Positions 17,125 to 27,182 of a stretch of DNA of 36,737 nt are shown piece by piece. Both the position numbers and the translations under genes were made by a program. The notes beneath the pieces were generated by a model that was not told the origin of the DNA, made no database searches, and saw only the letters and a list, made by a program, of their open reading frames with translations. The DNA comes from Ilumatobacteraceae bacterium (GTDB lineage Bacteria > Actinomycetota > Acidimicrobiia > Acidimicrobiales > Ilumatobacteraceae), in assembly GCA_023254135.1 (NCBI GenBank), contig JALQYL010000010.1, forward strand, positions 1 to 36,737, read 5' to 3'. Positions within the stretch are counted from its first letter, which is position 1, and each line of letters begins with the position of its first letter.

Positions 17125-17490
17125 ATGCGTGGCATTGGTATAGACGCAGTCGACATTGAACGGTTTCGTCAGTTGCTCGCGCGACGTCCCAACATGCGCG
17201 CGCGGTTGTTCACCGAGGCCGAATTGGAATCTCTTGCCGGACAAAACGACGATGCAGCGTCATTGGCGGCACGTTTCGCAGTGCGCGAAGCCACCATGAA
17301 GGCATTGGGAGTTGGTCTTGGTGCATTTGGATTCCACGATGTCTCGGTTGCGAAGCATGATTCAGGTGCGCCCGCCTTGGTTGTCACGGGCAAGGCGCAC
17401 GAATTGGCTCAGGCGCAAGGCGTGGATGGCTGGCATGTGTCCATTACGCACACCGACACGGTTGCAATGGCGGTCGTTGCGGCGTTGTAG
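17125..17490 (+). CDS. acpS: Holo-[acyl-carrier-protein] synthase
   Basis: AcpS transfers 4'-phosphopantetheine from CoA to acyl carrier protein. Motifs: GIGIDAVDIERF (metal-binding Asp) at the N-terminus, LAARFAVREATMKALG in the middle and WHVSITHTDTVAMAVV near the end. From ATG 17125 it has 121 residues, typical for the family. A GTG at 17116, overlapping the glmS stop by 4 nt, would add MTL and cannot be excluded. Confidence 0.95.
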   Translation: MRGIGIDAVDIERFRQLLARRPNMRARLFTEAELESLAGQNDDAASLAARFAVREATMKALGVGLGAFGFHDVSVAKHDSGAPALVVTGKAHELAQAQGVDGWHVSITHTDTVAMAVVAAL

Positions 17491-17507
17491 CCCAATACGC
17501 TTACAGG

Positions 17508-18905
17508 GTGATTGCAGTTCTGACGCCCGAGCAAATGAGGCAGGCCGATGCGGCTGCCATTGCCAGCGTTGGCGAACAGAACGACAACATCTTCATTCAG
17601 CGAGCTGGTTACGCCGTGGCAGTGACTGCAAAGCGCATGTTGGGTGGTTGTTACGGAAAGCGCATCGTGCTGATTGCCGGCAAGGGGCACAACGGAGATG
17701 ACGGTCGCGTTGCGGCCCAACACTTGCAAGGGTGGGGTGCGTCGGTCACCGTTGTTCCAGCCGACGAAGCCGGCGAACTGTTTATCGACCCTCGTCGTGC
17801 AGACCTTGTGATTGATGCGGCATATGGCATTGGGTTCCGGGGCTCATGGACTCCGCCCATTGTTTTCAATGTGCCGGTTCTCGCTGTTGATATTCCCAGC
17901 GGTCTCAACGCTTTCGACGGAACAGTTGAGGGCGGCGTATTGGTCGCTGATCGCACGGTTACTTTTGCAGCTCCGAAGATCGGCATGGTGTTCGGCGATG
18001 GTCCATCGGTGTGTGGCGAGATTGACATCATTGATGTCGGTATCGATGTAGTGGACGACGTGGACACCTTCCTCGTGCAGTCTTCCGACATCGCTGCATG
18101 GTTGCCCCTTCGCGAGACGCAAGCACACAAGTGGAATGCAGCAGTGCGTGTAGTTGCGGGCAGCGCCGGTATGGGCGGAGCTGCTTCTCTCGTGAGTGCT
18201 GCAGCAATGCGGGCTGGCGCCGGCATTGTTCATCTGTCGTGGCGACAAGGTGGCGAAACATTCACGCCCCCCACTGAGGTAGTGGGCAAACCGCTTCCGT
18301 TCGAGAAGTGGGCTGCATTTGTTGGAGCAGACATCAATCGATTCGAGTCAATGGTGCTGGGTCCAGGACTTGGTCGTGGCGATGATGTCACCGCTGAAGT
18401 CCAGAACCTGCTTGCGAGCACGCGTGTCCCAACGGTGATCGACGGCGATGGATTGCACGCGGCAATCGGAGGCAGTGTTGGTCACAGTGTGCTGACACAA
18501 CGTTCGGCACCTACCGTTCTCACGCCGCACGATGGCGAATTCGCCGCGCTGGGTGGTGATGTTGCAACCTCCGATCGCATTGGCGCCACTCGAGATCTTG
18601 CTGCACGCACCAACAGTGTGGTCTTGCGAAAGGGCCCCACCACAGTGGTGAGCAGCCCCGATGGCGCGGTGTATCTGGTGGTGTCAGGTGATGAGCGACT
18701 AGCCACGGCGGGCAGTGGAGATGTGTTGGCGGGAATGATTGGCGCTTTCCTCGCCCGTGGTCTTGCACCGCATGAAGCGGCGGCGGCAGCAGCACATGTG
18801 CACGGAGTCGCAGGTTCCTCCGGAGCGCCCGAAGGATTGATTGCCCGTGATTTGGTGGCGCTCATATCCGATGTACTTTCCGAGGTGGTAAGCGATGTCC
18901 GTTGA
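17508..18905 (+). CDS. nnr: Bifunctional NAD(P)HX epimerase / ADP-dependent dehydratase
   Basis: This 465-residue two-domain protein repairs hydrated NADH and NADPH. The N-terminal epimerase (YjeF_N) part has AGKGHNGDDGRVAA near residue 63 and VIDAAYGIGFRG near 105. The C-terminal kinase-like dehydratase part has VVAGSAGMGGAASLVSAAAM, VLTPHDGEFAALGG and the ATP/ADP site LATAGSGDVLAGMIGAFLAR. The start is GTG at 17508; no strong Shine-Dalgarno is visible. Its end overlaps the alr start by 11 nt, and the pair nnr-alr is usual in actinobacteria. Confidence 0.95.
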   Translation: MIAVLTPEQMRQADAAAIASVGEQNDNIFIQRAGYAVAVTAKRMLGGCYGKRIVLIAGKGHNGDDGRVAAQHLQGWGASVTVVPADEAGELFIDPRRADLVIDAAYGIGFRGSWTPPIVFNVPVLAVDIPSGLNAFDGTVEGGVLVADRTVTFAAPKIGMVFGDGPSVCGEIDIIDVGIDVVDDVDTFLVQSSDIAAWLPLRETQAHKWNAAVRVVAGSAGMGGAASLVSAAAMRAGAGIVHLSWRQGGETFTPPTEVVGKPLPFEKWAAFVGADINRFESMVLGPGLGRGDDVTAEVQNLLASTRVPTVIDGDGLHAAIGGSVGHSVLTQRSAPTVLTPHDGEFAALGGDVATSDRIGATRDLAARTNSVVLRKGPTTVVSSPDGAVYLVVSGDERLATAGSGDVLAGMIGAFLARGLAPHEAAAAAAHVHGVAGSSGAPEGLIARDLVALISDVLSEVVSDVR

Positions 18906-20025
18906 TTTTTCTGGTCGTTGGGCATGGGCCGATGTGCACACGGGACTCATTCAGCACAACGTTGCCATCATTGCTGAACGCGTAGCCCCTGCGCAGATAT
19001 GGGCTGTGGTGAAAGCCAATGCATATGGCCATGGAGCAATTCCTGTTGCGCATGCCGCATTGGCAGCTGGCGCCACGGGTTTGTGTGTGGCCATCGTTGA
19101 CGAAGGTGTCGCACTCCGTCGTGCCGGCATCACCGCACCCATTCTCCTCTTGAGCGAACAACCCGCAGAGATGGCCGAGTTCATTGTGGGATATCAACTC
19201 ACACCCACCATCACCACCACTCGCGGAGCCGCAGTGATCGGCAATGTGGCAGCGCAACAAAACCGCACGGTGCCGGTGCACATCAAAGTAGACACTGGCA
19301 TGCATCGCGTGGGGGTTGCGCCCGAAGAGCTGCGACAACTGGTGTCGTACATGGGTAGTCAGCCATCGCTCACTGTTGAAGGTGTGTACACACACTTTGC
19401 TGTGGCAGACGAACCATCGCATCCTGCTAACGCGCGACAACTTGCCACCTTCAATCACGTCATTGCAGATCTTGCAACAATCGGCGTGAATCCACCATTG
19501 ATTCACGCTGCGAATAGTGCAGCTGCGCTCGCCAACCCCGATGCACGTTTCAACATGGTGCGCCTTGGAATCGCCATGTACGGCCTGCAGCCAGGTCCTG
19601 GCGTTGCAGACTTGTGTGCTGGTCTTATTCCTGCGATGGCACTCAAAGGTCGAGTATCTGCCGTGCGGTGGGTGAAGGCAGGCGAAGGTGTGTCGTACGG
19701 ATTGCGCAAGCCACTTGCAGCAGATTCATTGATTGCCACCGTGCCCATTGGGTATGCCGATGGGGTGCCGCGTGTATTGGGTGGCACCAACATTCAGGTG
19801 TTACTCAATGGCGTTCCACGTTCTTTCGCCGGCACGGTCACCATGGACCAAGTGATGTTGGATTGTGAACAGGATTCCATGGTCACGGTAGGGGACGAAG
19901 TGGTGTTCATCGGCCGTCAAGGTGAACATATGGTCACTGCGGATCAATGGGCAGAGGCTGTCGGCACCATCGGCTATGAAATCACATGCGGCATCGGCGC
20001 GCGCGTCTTCAGGCGGTATCAGTGA
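18895..20025 (+). CDS. alr: Alanine racemase
   Basis: Alr is the PLP enzyme that makes D-alanine for peptidoglycan. The PLP lysine is K40 in VVKANAYGHG; the C-terminal domain has GEGVSYGLRKPL and PIGYADGVPRVLGG, and VTMDQVMLD. The 376-residue length is normal. ATG 18895 lies inside the end of nnr; TTTCCGAGGTGG provides a Shine-Dalgarno-like run just upstream. The stop overlaps the tsaE start by 4 nt. Confidence 0.97.
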   Translation: MSVDFSGRWAWADVHTGLIQHNVAIIAERVAPAQIWAVVKANAYGHGAIPVAHAALAAGATGLCVAIVDEGVALRRAGITAPILLLSEQPAEMAEFIVGYQLTPTITTTRGAAVIGNVAAQQNRTVPVHIKVDTGMHRVGVAPEELRQLVSYMGSQPSLTVEGVYTHFAVADEPSHPANARQLATFNHVIADLATIGVNPPLIHAANSAAALANPDARFNMVRLGIAMYGLQPGPGVADLCAGLIPAMALKGRVSAVRWVKAGEGVSYGLRKPLAADSLIATVPIGYADGVPRVLGGTNIQVLLNGVPRSFAGTVTMDQVMLDCEQDSMVTVGDEVVFIGRQGEHMVTADQWAEAVGTIGYEITCGIGARVFRRYQ

Positions 20026-20516
20026 TCTCATTGCGTTCACGTTCCGTGCAAGAAACGCATGCACTTGCGTCAGCGATTGCTTCGGTGGTGCGTCCTCGCG
20101 ACATGGTGGTGTTATCGGGCGGAATGGGCGCCGGGAAGACCGCATTCACCGTGGGCTTCGCGCGCGCTTTGGGAGTGAACGATGACGAACATGTTTCGTC
20201 ACCCACGTTCACGTTGGTCCATACATATTCCACCGGACGCATTCCACTTCATCACGCCGATTTGTATCGATTGGGAAGCTTGGGTGAAGTTGCCGACCTT
20301 GGGTTGCGCGAGCAAGTGGATCTTGGGGCAGTGGCGCTTGTTGAGTGGGGTGATGTTGCTCAGGCTGTGTTGGGTGATTGCTTGGTGATCCACTTGGAAA
20401 ATGATCTTGATGATGACGATGCACGTGACATCACCATTTCGGTTCGTGGACACGATTGGGATGCCCGATGGGAAAGACTCCGCGATGCCGTGCGAACCTG
20501 GACGGTGCAATCATGA
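20022..20516 (+). CDS. tsaE: t6A tRNA modification ATPase TsaE
   Basis: TsaE is the ATPase that drives the TsaB-TsaD complex making threonylcarbamoyladenosine-37 in tRNA. The Walker A is GGMGAGKT (about residues 33-40), followed by SSPTFTLVHTY, and HADLYRL and LVEWGD as in the family. GTG 20022 overlaps the alr TGA by 4 nt and gives 164 residues, MISLRSRSVQETHALA; the frame is open upstream but those residues lie within alr. It overlaps tsaB by 4 nt. Confidence 0.95.
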   Translation: MISLRSRSVQETHALASAIASVVRPRDMVVLSGGMGAGKTAFTVGFARALGVNDDEHVSSPTFTLVHTYSTGRIPLHHADLYRLGSLGEVADLGLREQVDLGAVALVEWGDVAQAVLGDCLVIHLENDLDDDDARDITISVRGHDWDARWERLRDAVRTWTVQS

Positions 20517-21217
20517 TTCTGGGCATTGAGACATCGGTGGAACATGTGGGCGTTGCATTGGGTGATTCGCGCGGCATTCGTGCACACTCCATGTTGGCAA
20601 GCGACCGTCGTCATGCAGAATCTCTCACTCCCATGATCAAGTTTGTGATGCAGCAGGCTGAGGTATCAATGGAAGACCTTTCGGCAATTGCTGTTGACGT
20701 GGGACCTGGTCTATTCACCGGAATGCGCGTTGGCATTGCCGCAGCACAGTCCATCGCTTGGTCGCTCGAGTTGCCAATGGTGCCGGTGTGCAGTCTTGAT
20801 GCCGTGGCCATGAATACTGATTGGTCGGAGGACGTTGTGGCTGCATCGCTCGACGCTCGCCGGGGTGAGGTGTACTGGGCCCTGTATCGCATGCGTGGTG
20901 CAGGTGCAGAACCACAACGACTGACTGAACCCGTGGTTACTTCTCCCGAAGAGTTGGCTATTCATCTTGCCGACCGCGCTGAAAGCGTGGTGTGCGTGGG
21001 TTCTGGTTTCCAGCGGCACGCTGCATTTTTCGACCAATCTGCATTTGCCAACATCGTGGGACCGCAATCGCAATTTCCAACGGCGTCAAGCGTGGTCACA
21101 TTGGCAGCGCATCGCATTGCTGCCGATGCAACGGTGTCCGCGCGGGAGATTCAACCGCTTTATTTGCGTGCACCCGATGCAGAGATCAATTGGACCACCC
21201 GCGAGGCACAGAAATGA
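20513..21217 (+). CDS. tsaB: t6A tRNA modification protein TsaB
   Basis: TsaB is the non-catalytic ASKHA-fold partner of TsaD. The N-terminus MILGIETSVEHVGVALGD and the DLSAIAVDVGPGLFTGMRVG block are the family's diagnostic stretches. ATG 20513 overlaps the tsaE stop (ATGA) and gives 234 residues. It overlaps rimI by 4 nt in the same fashion, giving a tsaE-tsaB-rimI-tsaD string that is common in actinobacteria. Confidence 0.95.
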   Translation: MILGIETSVEHVGVALGDSRGIRAHSMLASDRRHAESLTPMIKFVMQQAEVSMEDLSAIAVDVGPGLFTGMRVGIAAAQSIAWSLELPMVPVCSLDAVAMNTDWSEDVVAASLDARRGEVYWALYRMRGAGAEPQRLTEPVVTSPEELAIHLADRAESVVCVGSGFQRHAAFFDQSAFANIVGPQSQFPTASSVVTLAAHRIAADATVSAREIQPLYLRAPDAEINWTTREAQK

Positions 21218-21741
21218 GTTTCATGCGCGAGAGGCCGGTGGATGCGTTGACCACCGAGACCATGCGTCGTAAACACCTGCGTCGTGTGCTCGAAATTGAA
21301 GAGCAGTTGTATCCACGTCCGTGGACCCCACGTACATTTGCCAGCGAATTGCAGCAAATGCGCAATGGCAATCGTTACTACTTGGTGGCGTATGTGGGCG
21401 ATTCCATGGTGGGGTATGGCGGACTCATGTTCAGTGGCGACGATGCACACATCACCAACATTGCAGTTGACCCTGCGTATCAAGGTCGTGGTGTAGCCAC
21501 GGAAATCATGCTCGACCTGTGCACCATTGCACGCGACCGCGGATGCACCGCAATGACATTGGAAGTACGACACACCAATGTGGCCGCACAAAACCTGTAC
21601 CGCCGTTTCGGATTCGTTCCAGCGGGTGTGCGCAAGAAGTACTACGAGAACACCGACGACGCCATCATCATGTGGGCGCACGGCATTGATACCGATGAAT
21701 TTCAGCAGCGTCTGCAATTGATTGAAATGAGGCGCTCATGA
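21214..21741 (+). CDS. rimI: Ribosomal-protein-alanine N-acetyltransferase RimI-like (GNAT)
   Basis: RimI acetylates the N-terminus of ribosomal protein S18 in E. coli. The 175-residue protein has a GNAT fold: ITNIAVDPAYQGRGVATEIM contains the acetyl-CoA binding motif and LEVRHTNVAAQNLYRRFGF the following strand-helix. ATG 21214 overlaps the tsaB stop by 4 nt. Assignment to RimI rather than another GNAT enzyme rests on its position between tsaB and tsaD and on the AQNLYRRFGF pattern. Confidence 0.9.
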   Translation: MSFMRERPVDALTTETMRRKHLRRVLEIEEQLYPRPWTPRTFASELQQMRNGNRYYLVAYVGDSMVGYGGLMFSGDDAHITNIAVDPAYQGRGVATEIMLDLCTIARDRGCTAMTLEVRHTNVAAQNLYRRFGFVPAGVRKKYYENTDDAIIMWAHGIDTDEFQQRLQLIEMRRS

Positions 21742-22766
21742 GCGACATCACAGTCAACGAATCAACGGTGGTACTCGCCATTGAAACCAGTTGCGATGAA
21801 ACCGCTGCGGCAGTGGTGATGGGCGGCAACGACGTGTTGTCATCCATCGTTTCCAGTCAGATTGATATTCATGCACGCTTTGGTGGTGTGGTGCCCGAAG
21901 TTGCGAGCCGTGCGCACTTGGAAGCGTTGGTGCCGGTGGTGAACTCGGCCATTGAAGAGGCGGGCATTCTTCCATCGCGTATCGATGTGGTGGCCGCCAC
22001 CGCTGGTCCAGGTCTCATTGGTGCACTTCTTGTCGGAGTTTCCGCAGCAAAGTCATTGTCGTTGGTGTGGGACAAGCCATTCGTGGGTGTGAATCACTTA
22101 GAGGCACACCTGTATGCCGGATTGCTCGATGATCCCACGTTGCAGTTTCCGCTTGTCGTGTTGTTGGTGTCGGGTGGCCACACCATGATCATCGAAATGC
22201 GTGGACACGGTGATTACACCGTTTTGGGTCGCACCATCGACGATGCAGCTGGCGAGGCATACGACAAGGTGGCACGATTCCTGAATCTTGGGTATCCCGG
22301 CGGTCCTGTGATTGACCGCATTGCGGCAGACGGAAATCCGCACGCCGTTGAATTCCCTCGTGCCATGCAACATGAGGGTCTTGACGTGTCGTTCAGTGGT
22401 CTGAAAACAGCAGTGATGAATCATGTGCGGCGCAATCCTGACGTTTCCAACGTTGATATTGCCGCGTCGTTCCAAGCAGCAGTGGTGGATGTGTTGTGCA
22501 TCAAAACCATTCGTGCGGCCCAACAGATTGGTGCCAAGGGAATCGTTCTAGGTGGAGGTGTTTCCGCGAACTCTTCACTGCGTGCAGAGATGACACGTCG
22601 TGGCAACGAGGCGGGCTTCAAGGTGGCTCTGCCGAGTCGCGCAATGTGCACCGACAATGCTGCAATGATTGCCGCTGCTGCATGGCATCGGCTTTCATCA
22701 GATGGCGAAACATCGTTGGCCTGCGGTGCGTACCCCAATCTCAGACTGAATGCAGTACCCCGATGA
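21738..22766 (+). CDS. tsaD: t6A tRNA modification catalytic subunit TsaD
   Basis: TsaD transfers the threonylcarbamoyl group to A37 of ANN-decoding tRNAs. The 342-residue protein has ETSCDETAAAVV at the N-terminus, the metal-binding HLEAH motif in GVNHLEAHLYAGL, LVSGGHTMI, and TIDDAAGEAYDKVAR. The ATG overlaps the rimI stop (ATGA). Its own TGA at 22764-22766 overlaps the dus start by 4 nt. Confidence 0.97.
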   Translation: MSDITVNESTVVLAIETSCDETAAAVVMGGNDVLSSIVSSQIDIHARFGGVVPEVASRAHLEALVPVVNSAIEEAGILPSRIDVVAATAGPGLIGALLVGVSAAKSLSLVWDKPFVGVNHLEAHLYAGLLDDPTLQFPLVVLLVSGGHTMIIEMRGHGDYTVLGRTIDDAAGEAYDKVARFLNLGYPGGPVIDRIAADGNPHAVEFPRAMQHEGLDVSFSGLKTAVMNHVRRNPDVSNVDIAASFQAAVVDVLCIKTIRAAQQIGAKGIVLGGGVSANSSLRAEMTRRGNEAGFKVALPSRAMCTDNAAMIAAAAWHRLSSDGETSLACGAYPNLRLNAVPR

Positions 22767-23905
22767 CAACGCGTTTCGCCCCGCTTTCATTCGGCGGACG
22801 TACGTTTCCGGTACCCGTTGTACTGGCACCGATGGCCGGCGTTACCAATGCGCCGTTTCGTACCGTGTGCCGCGAAATGGGCCCTGGTCTCATTTATGTG
22901 AGTGAGATGGTGATGGCCGCTGCATTGGTGCACGGCAACGAACGCACCCGAAAGATGGTGGGGTTCACGCCCGACGAAGATTTCCGCAGCGTGCAGATTT
23001 ATGGCACTGACCCGCACTTCGTGGGACGTGCCGTACACGACCTGTGTTCACAACAATTGGTGGATCACATCGACATGAACTTTGGTTGCCCTGCCAACAA
23101 AGTGACGCGTAAAGGTGGCGGAGCAGCGGTGCCCGTGAAGCGCAATCTCATGCGCGCAATCATGCGTGCAGCCGTAGAAGCAGCACGTCCATACAACATT
23201 CCGGTCACTTGCAAATTCCGCATTGGCATCAGTGATGACATCGTCACCTATTTGGAAACTGGCACCATCGCAGCAGAAGAGGGCATTGCCGCCATTGCAT
23301 TGCACGCTCGCACGGCAGAGCAGCACTATGGCGGTACTGCACGTTGGGATGCGATTGCACAGCTGAAGCGTGAAGTGTTCAGTATTCCTGTGTTGGGCAA
23401 CGGCGACATTTGGGAAGCACATGACGCCATTCGCATGATGGAAGAAACCGGATGCGATGGCGTTGTGGTGGGTCGCGGTGCATTGGGTCGACCATGGTTG
23501 TTCCGAGATCTTGTCGATGTGTTTGAAGGTCGCGAAGTGCAATCTGCTCCTGCACTTGGCTTTGTGATGGACACCATGTGTCGACATGCAGAGCTCTTGT
23601 GCGAGCACATGGGACACGACGCCGGAATTCGCAATTTCCGTAAGCATGCTGGCTGGTATCTCACGGGTTATCCCGTTGGTACCGAAGCGCGACGGGCGTT
23701 TTCCATGGTGACATCGCTACAAGAACTCGTTGCATTGAGTGCACAGGTTGATCGCGACGCAGTGTTGGTGCCTGGCGGCGAACGCATGAAGCGTGGTCAC
23801 ACAAATGGCCCCATCAAAGTGGTGTTGCCTGAGGGCTACTTGGAAAATCGTGACGATATGACTCTGCCCGATGATGCAGCAGATGTCGTTCCCAGCGGGG
23901 GCTGA
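22763..23905 (+). CDS. dus: tRNA-dihydrouridine synthase (DusB-like)
   Basis: Dus enzymes use FMN and NADPH to reduce uridines in the tRNA D-loop. The TIM-barrel motifs are VLAPMAGVTNAPFR, QIYGTDP, MNFGCPANKVTRKGGGAAV with the catalytic Cys, KFRIG, ALHARTAEQHYGG and GCDGVVVGRGALGRPWLF. ATG 22763 (MTTRFAPLSFG) is chosen because it overlaps the tsaD stop by 4 nt and is where homologs begin; the frame is open far upstream only by chance. The protein is 380 residues. The DusB label is by resemblance. Confidence 0.93.
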   Translation: MTTRFAPLSFGGRTFPVPVVLAPMAGVTNAPFRTVCREMGPGLIYVSEMVMAAALVHGNERTRKMVGFTPDEDFRSVQIYGTDPHFVGRAVHDLCSQQLVDHIDMNFGCPANKVTRKGGGAAVPVKRNLMRAIMRAAVEAARPYNIPVTCKFRIGISDDIVTYLETGTIAAEEGIAAIALHARTAEQHYGGTARWDAIAQLKREVFSIPVLGNGDIWEAHDAIRMMEETGCDGVVVGRGALGRPWLFRDLVDVFEGREVQSAPALGFVMDTMCRHAELLCEHMGHDAGIRNFRKHAGWYLTGYPVGTEARRAFSMVTSLQELVALSAQVDRDAVLVPGGERMKRGHTNGPIKVVLPEGYLENRDDMTLPDDAADVVPSGG

Positions 23906-23906
23906 T

Positions 23907-24497
23907 GTGTCGGCACCACAGCGCATTGTCCTTGCGTCACGTTCACCGCGTCGCATTGAATTACTGCAACGTCTCGGTGTTGAAGCAGATGTTGTTCCCG
24001 CCGATATCGACGAAACTCCGCATGCAAACGAAAACCCTGTTGCGTACGTAGAGCGTCTTGCCCGAGCAAAGGCAACAGCTGTACATGAACGTACGAACGC
24101 TGAAGTTGTGCTTGCCGCCGACACCACGGTTGATGTTGACGGCATCATTCTTGGTCAGCCCACGGATCAACATGACATGCGTCGTATGTTGCGCCTGCTG
24201 AGTGCTCGCACACACCGAGTGCACACTGGCGTGGCAGTCATCACGCCAGCTGGCATCGCATCACAAGTGGTTACTTCACTGGTGACCTTCCATCCGGTGA
24301 CCGACGAAACGTTGGAGTGGTACATCGCCACGGGGGAGCCAGAGGGCAAGGCAGGCTCATATGCCATTCAGGGCCTGGGCGGAACCCTGGTGGAGGGTGT
24401 ACGCGGCTCCATGTCGAACGTGGTGGGGTTGCCTCTGCGGGAAACCGCCATTTTGCTGGGTCTGCACCCCGCACACATTGCCGCCCGCCTGGACTAG
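23907..24497 (+). CDS. maf: Maf-family nucleoside triphosphate pyrophosphatase
   Basis: Maf proteins hydrolyse non-canonical nucleoside triphosphates (m7GTP, dTTP, UTP or m5CTP types). The protein starts near IVLASRSPRRIELLQRLG, the signature motif, and has VVLAADTTVDVDG and GKAGSYAIQGLGGTLVEGVRGSMSNVVGLPL. The GTG at 23907 lies 1 nt after the dus stop and has GGGGG upstream, giving 196 residues; ATG 23871 inside dus is an alternative. Which nucleotide it prefers cannot be told from sequence. Confidence 0.93.
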   Translation: MSAPQRIVLASRSPRRIELLQRLGVEADVVPADIDETPHANENPVAYVERLARAKATAVHERTNAEVVLAADTTVDVDGIILGQPTDQHDMRRMLRLLSARTHRVHTGVAVITPAGIASQVVTSLVTFHPVTDETLEWYIATGEPEGKAGSYAIQGLGGTLVEGVRGSMSNVVGLPLRETAILLGLHPAHIAARLD

Positions 24498-24511
24498 ACG
24501 CCTCGTTTCGG

Positions 24512-24541
24512 TTGTCATCTGGCCCGCAGGCTCCGTATCAT
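24512..24541 (+). promoter_or_regulatory. groESL promoter
   Basis: TTGTCA at 24512-24517 and TATCAT at 24536-24541 are 18 nt apart, close to sigma-70 consensus. The -10 box touches the first base of the CIRCE element, so bound repressor would block polymerase directly. Transcription should start near 24548, inside the operator. Confidence 0.75.
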
Positions 24542-24567
24542 TAGCACTCGCACTCCCTGAGTGCTAA
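24541..24567 (+). promoter_or_regulatory. CIRCE operator (HrcA binding site)
   Basis: TTAGCACTC at 24541-24549 and GAGTGCTAA at 24559-24567 form the perfect 9-9-9 CIRCE inverted repeat. HrcA repressor binds this element in many bacteria and releases it during heat shock, controlling groESL. No hrcA gene is in the window. Confidence 0.95.
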
Positions 24568-24570
24568 CCC

Positions 24571-24592
24571 CTGGTCCGGGGTCCCGGGCCAG
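24571..24592 (+). other. Strong hairpin in the groES leader
   Basis: CTGGTCCGGG at 24571-24580 pairs with CCCGGGCCAG at 24583-24592 (one G-U pair, two-base loop or nine bp with a four-base loop), followed by TTT. It lies between CIRCE and the groES Shine-Dalgarno. It may protect the 5' end of the message or act as an attenuator, or be a leftover terminator of maf. Confidence 0.45.
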
Positions 24593-24631
24593 TTTCCAAT
24601 CTGCAAAACGCTGATTATTCGGAGGAACATC

Positions 24632-26568
<1,937 letters not shown>

Positions 26569-26631
26569 GAAATATTTCCTCAAATATCGGAATAACCCCC
26601 GCACGAGGGTGGTTGTATCCAGAGCCTCCCG

Positions 26632-26670
26632 TACATGGCCCGAACCGCAAGGTTCGGGCCATGTAACTTT
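26632..26670 (+). terminator. Terminator of groESL
   Basis: A perfect 15-bp stem (26632-26646 with 26651-26665) encloses a GCAA loop of the GNRA type and is followed by ACTTTTCT. It starts 63 nt after the groEL stop and is the clearest intrinsic terminator in the window. Confidence 0.85.
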
Positions 26671-26689
26671 TCTGCCCTACCGTGGACCC

Positions 26690-27022
26690 ATGGCACGCGG
26701 TGTGAAAGGTCTCTGGTTCGTGCAGTTGCTGGAATACGGCATCGGTTTTGCAGTGGCCAGCACTGCTGCACACGCACAACGTCCTGCATTTCTCGTCCTG
26801 CTTGCGTTGATTCTCATCGCCAATGCTGCGTGCGTGAATGGTCCACTCTCGGCCTTCCGCATCACCAATGCGGTGGTCCATCGTTCCATCGGCGTTGCGA
26901 TTGCCGTGGGTGTTCTGTTGTGTGCATTGTTCTTGCCACTAGATGTAAATGAACGTTTGACACTTGTCGCAGTCGCGGGTGCAGAGGCCTTCGTGTCGGT
27001 ACGCTTCGGACATGGCATTTGA
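26690..27022 (+). CDS. Small four-helix membrane protein, unknown function
   Basis: I do not recognise this 110-residue protein. It has four hydrophobic stretches, about residues 8-26, 33-50, 66-84 and 88-105, with basic residues between them (RITN, VVHRS), and no signal peptide cleavage site. ATG 26690 lies just after the groESL terminator. There is no Shine-Dalgarno, but TACCGT at 26678-26683 sits six nt before it, so translation may be leaderless. Its end overlaps the next gene by 11 nt, and the three genes to 27862 look like one unit. Confidence 0.75.
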   Translation: MARGVKGLWFVQLLEYGIGFAVASTAAHAQRPAFLVLLALILIANAACVNGPLSAFRITNAVVHRSIGVAIAVGVLLCALFLPLDVNERLTLVAVAGAEAFVSVRFGHGI

Positions 27023-27182
27023 ACGTCCTGCTCCAGATCTCAACAAGTTGATCACCGCGTGGGAAGCGTGGGAAAAAGGTGAAGAAATGCCTGGTCGCGT
27101 ACTCGCCAACTTGAAGACCGCTGGGCTCGCAGAAATTCTTGCTGAGCTCAAGGCAGCAGGTTGGACTCCCAAAGAATCGTGA
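27012..27182 (+). CDS. 56-residue conserved-looking small protein, unknown function
   Basis: This short protein starts MAFERPAPDLNKLITAWEAW and continues as two probable amphipathic helices (NKLITAWEAWEKGEE and LAEILAELKAAG). It has no membrane segment, Cys or His and I cannot assign a function. The coding call rests on neat overlaps with both neighbours: 11 nt with the membrane protein and 4 nt with the Nudix gene (GTGA). It may be a partner of one of them. Confidence 0.7.
   Translation: MAFERPAPDLNKLITAWEAWEKGEEMPGRVLANLKTAGLAEILAELKAAGWTPKES

Noticed and set aside
22496-22762. Upstream extension of the dus frame inside tsaD
   Set aside because: The extra residues are not Dus-like and overlap conserved tsaD codons; ATG 22763 with the 4-nt overlap is the better start.
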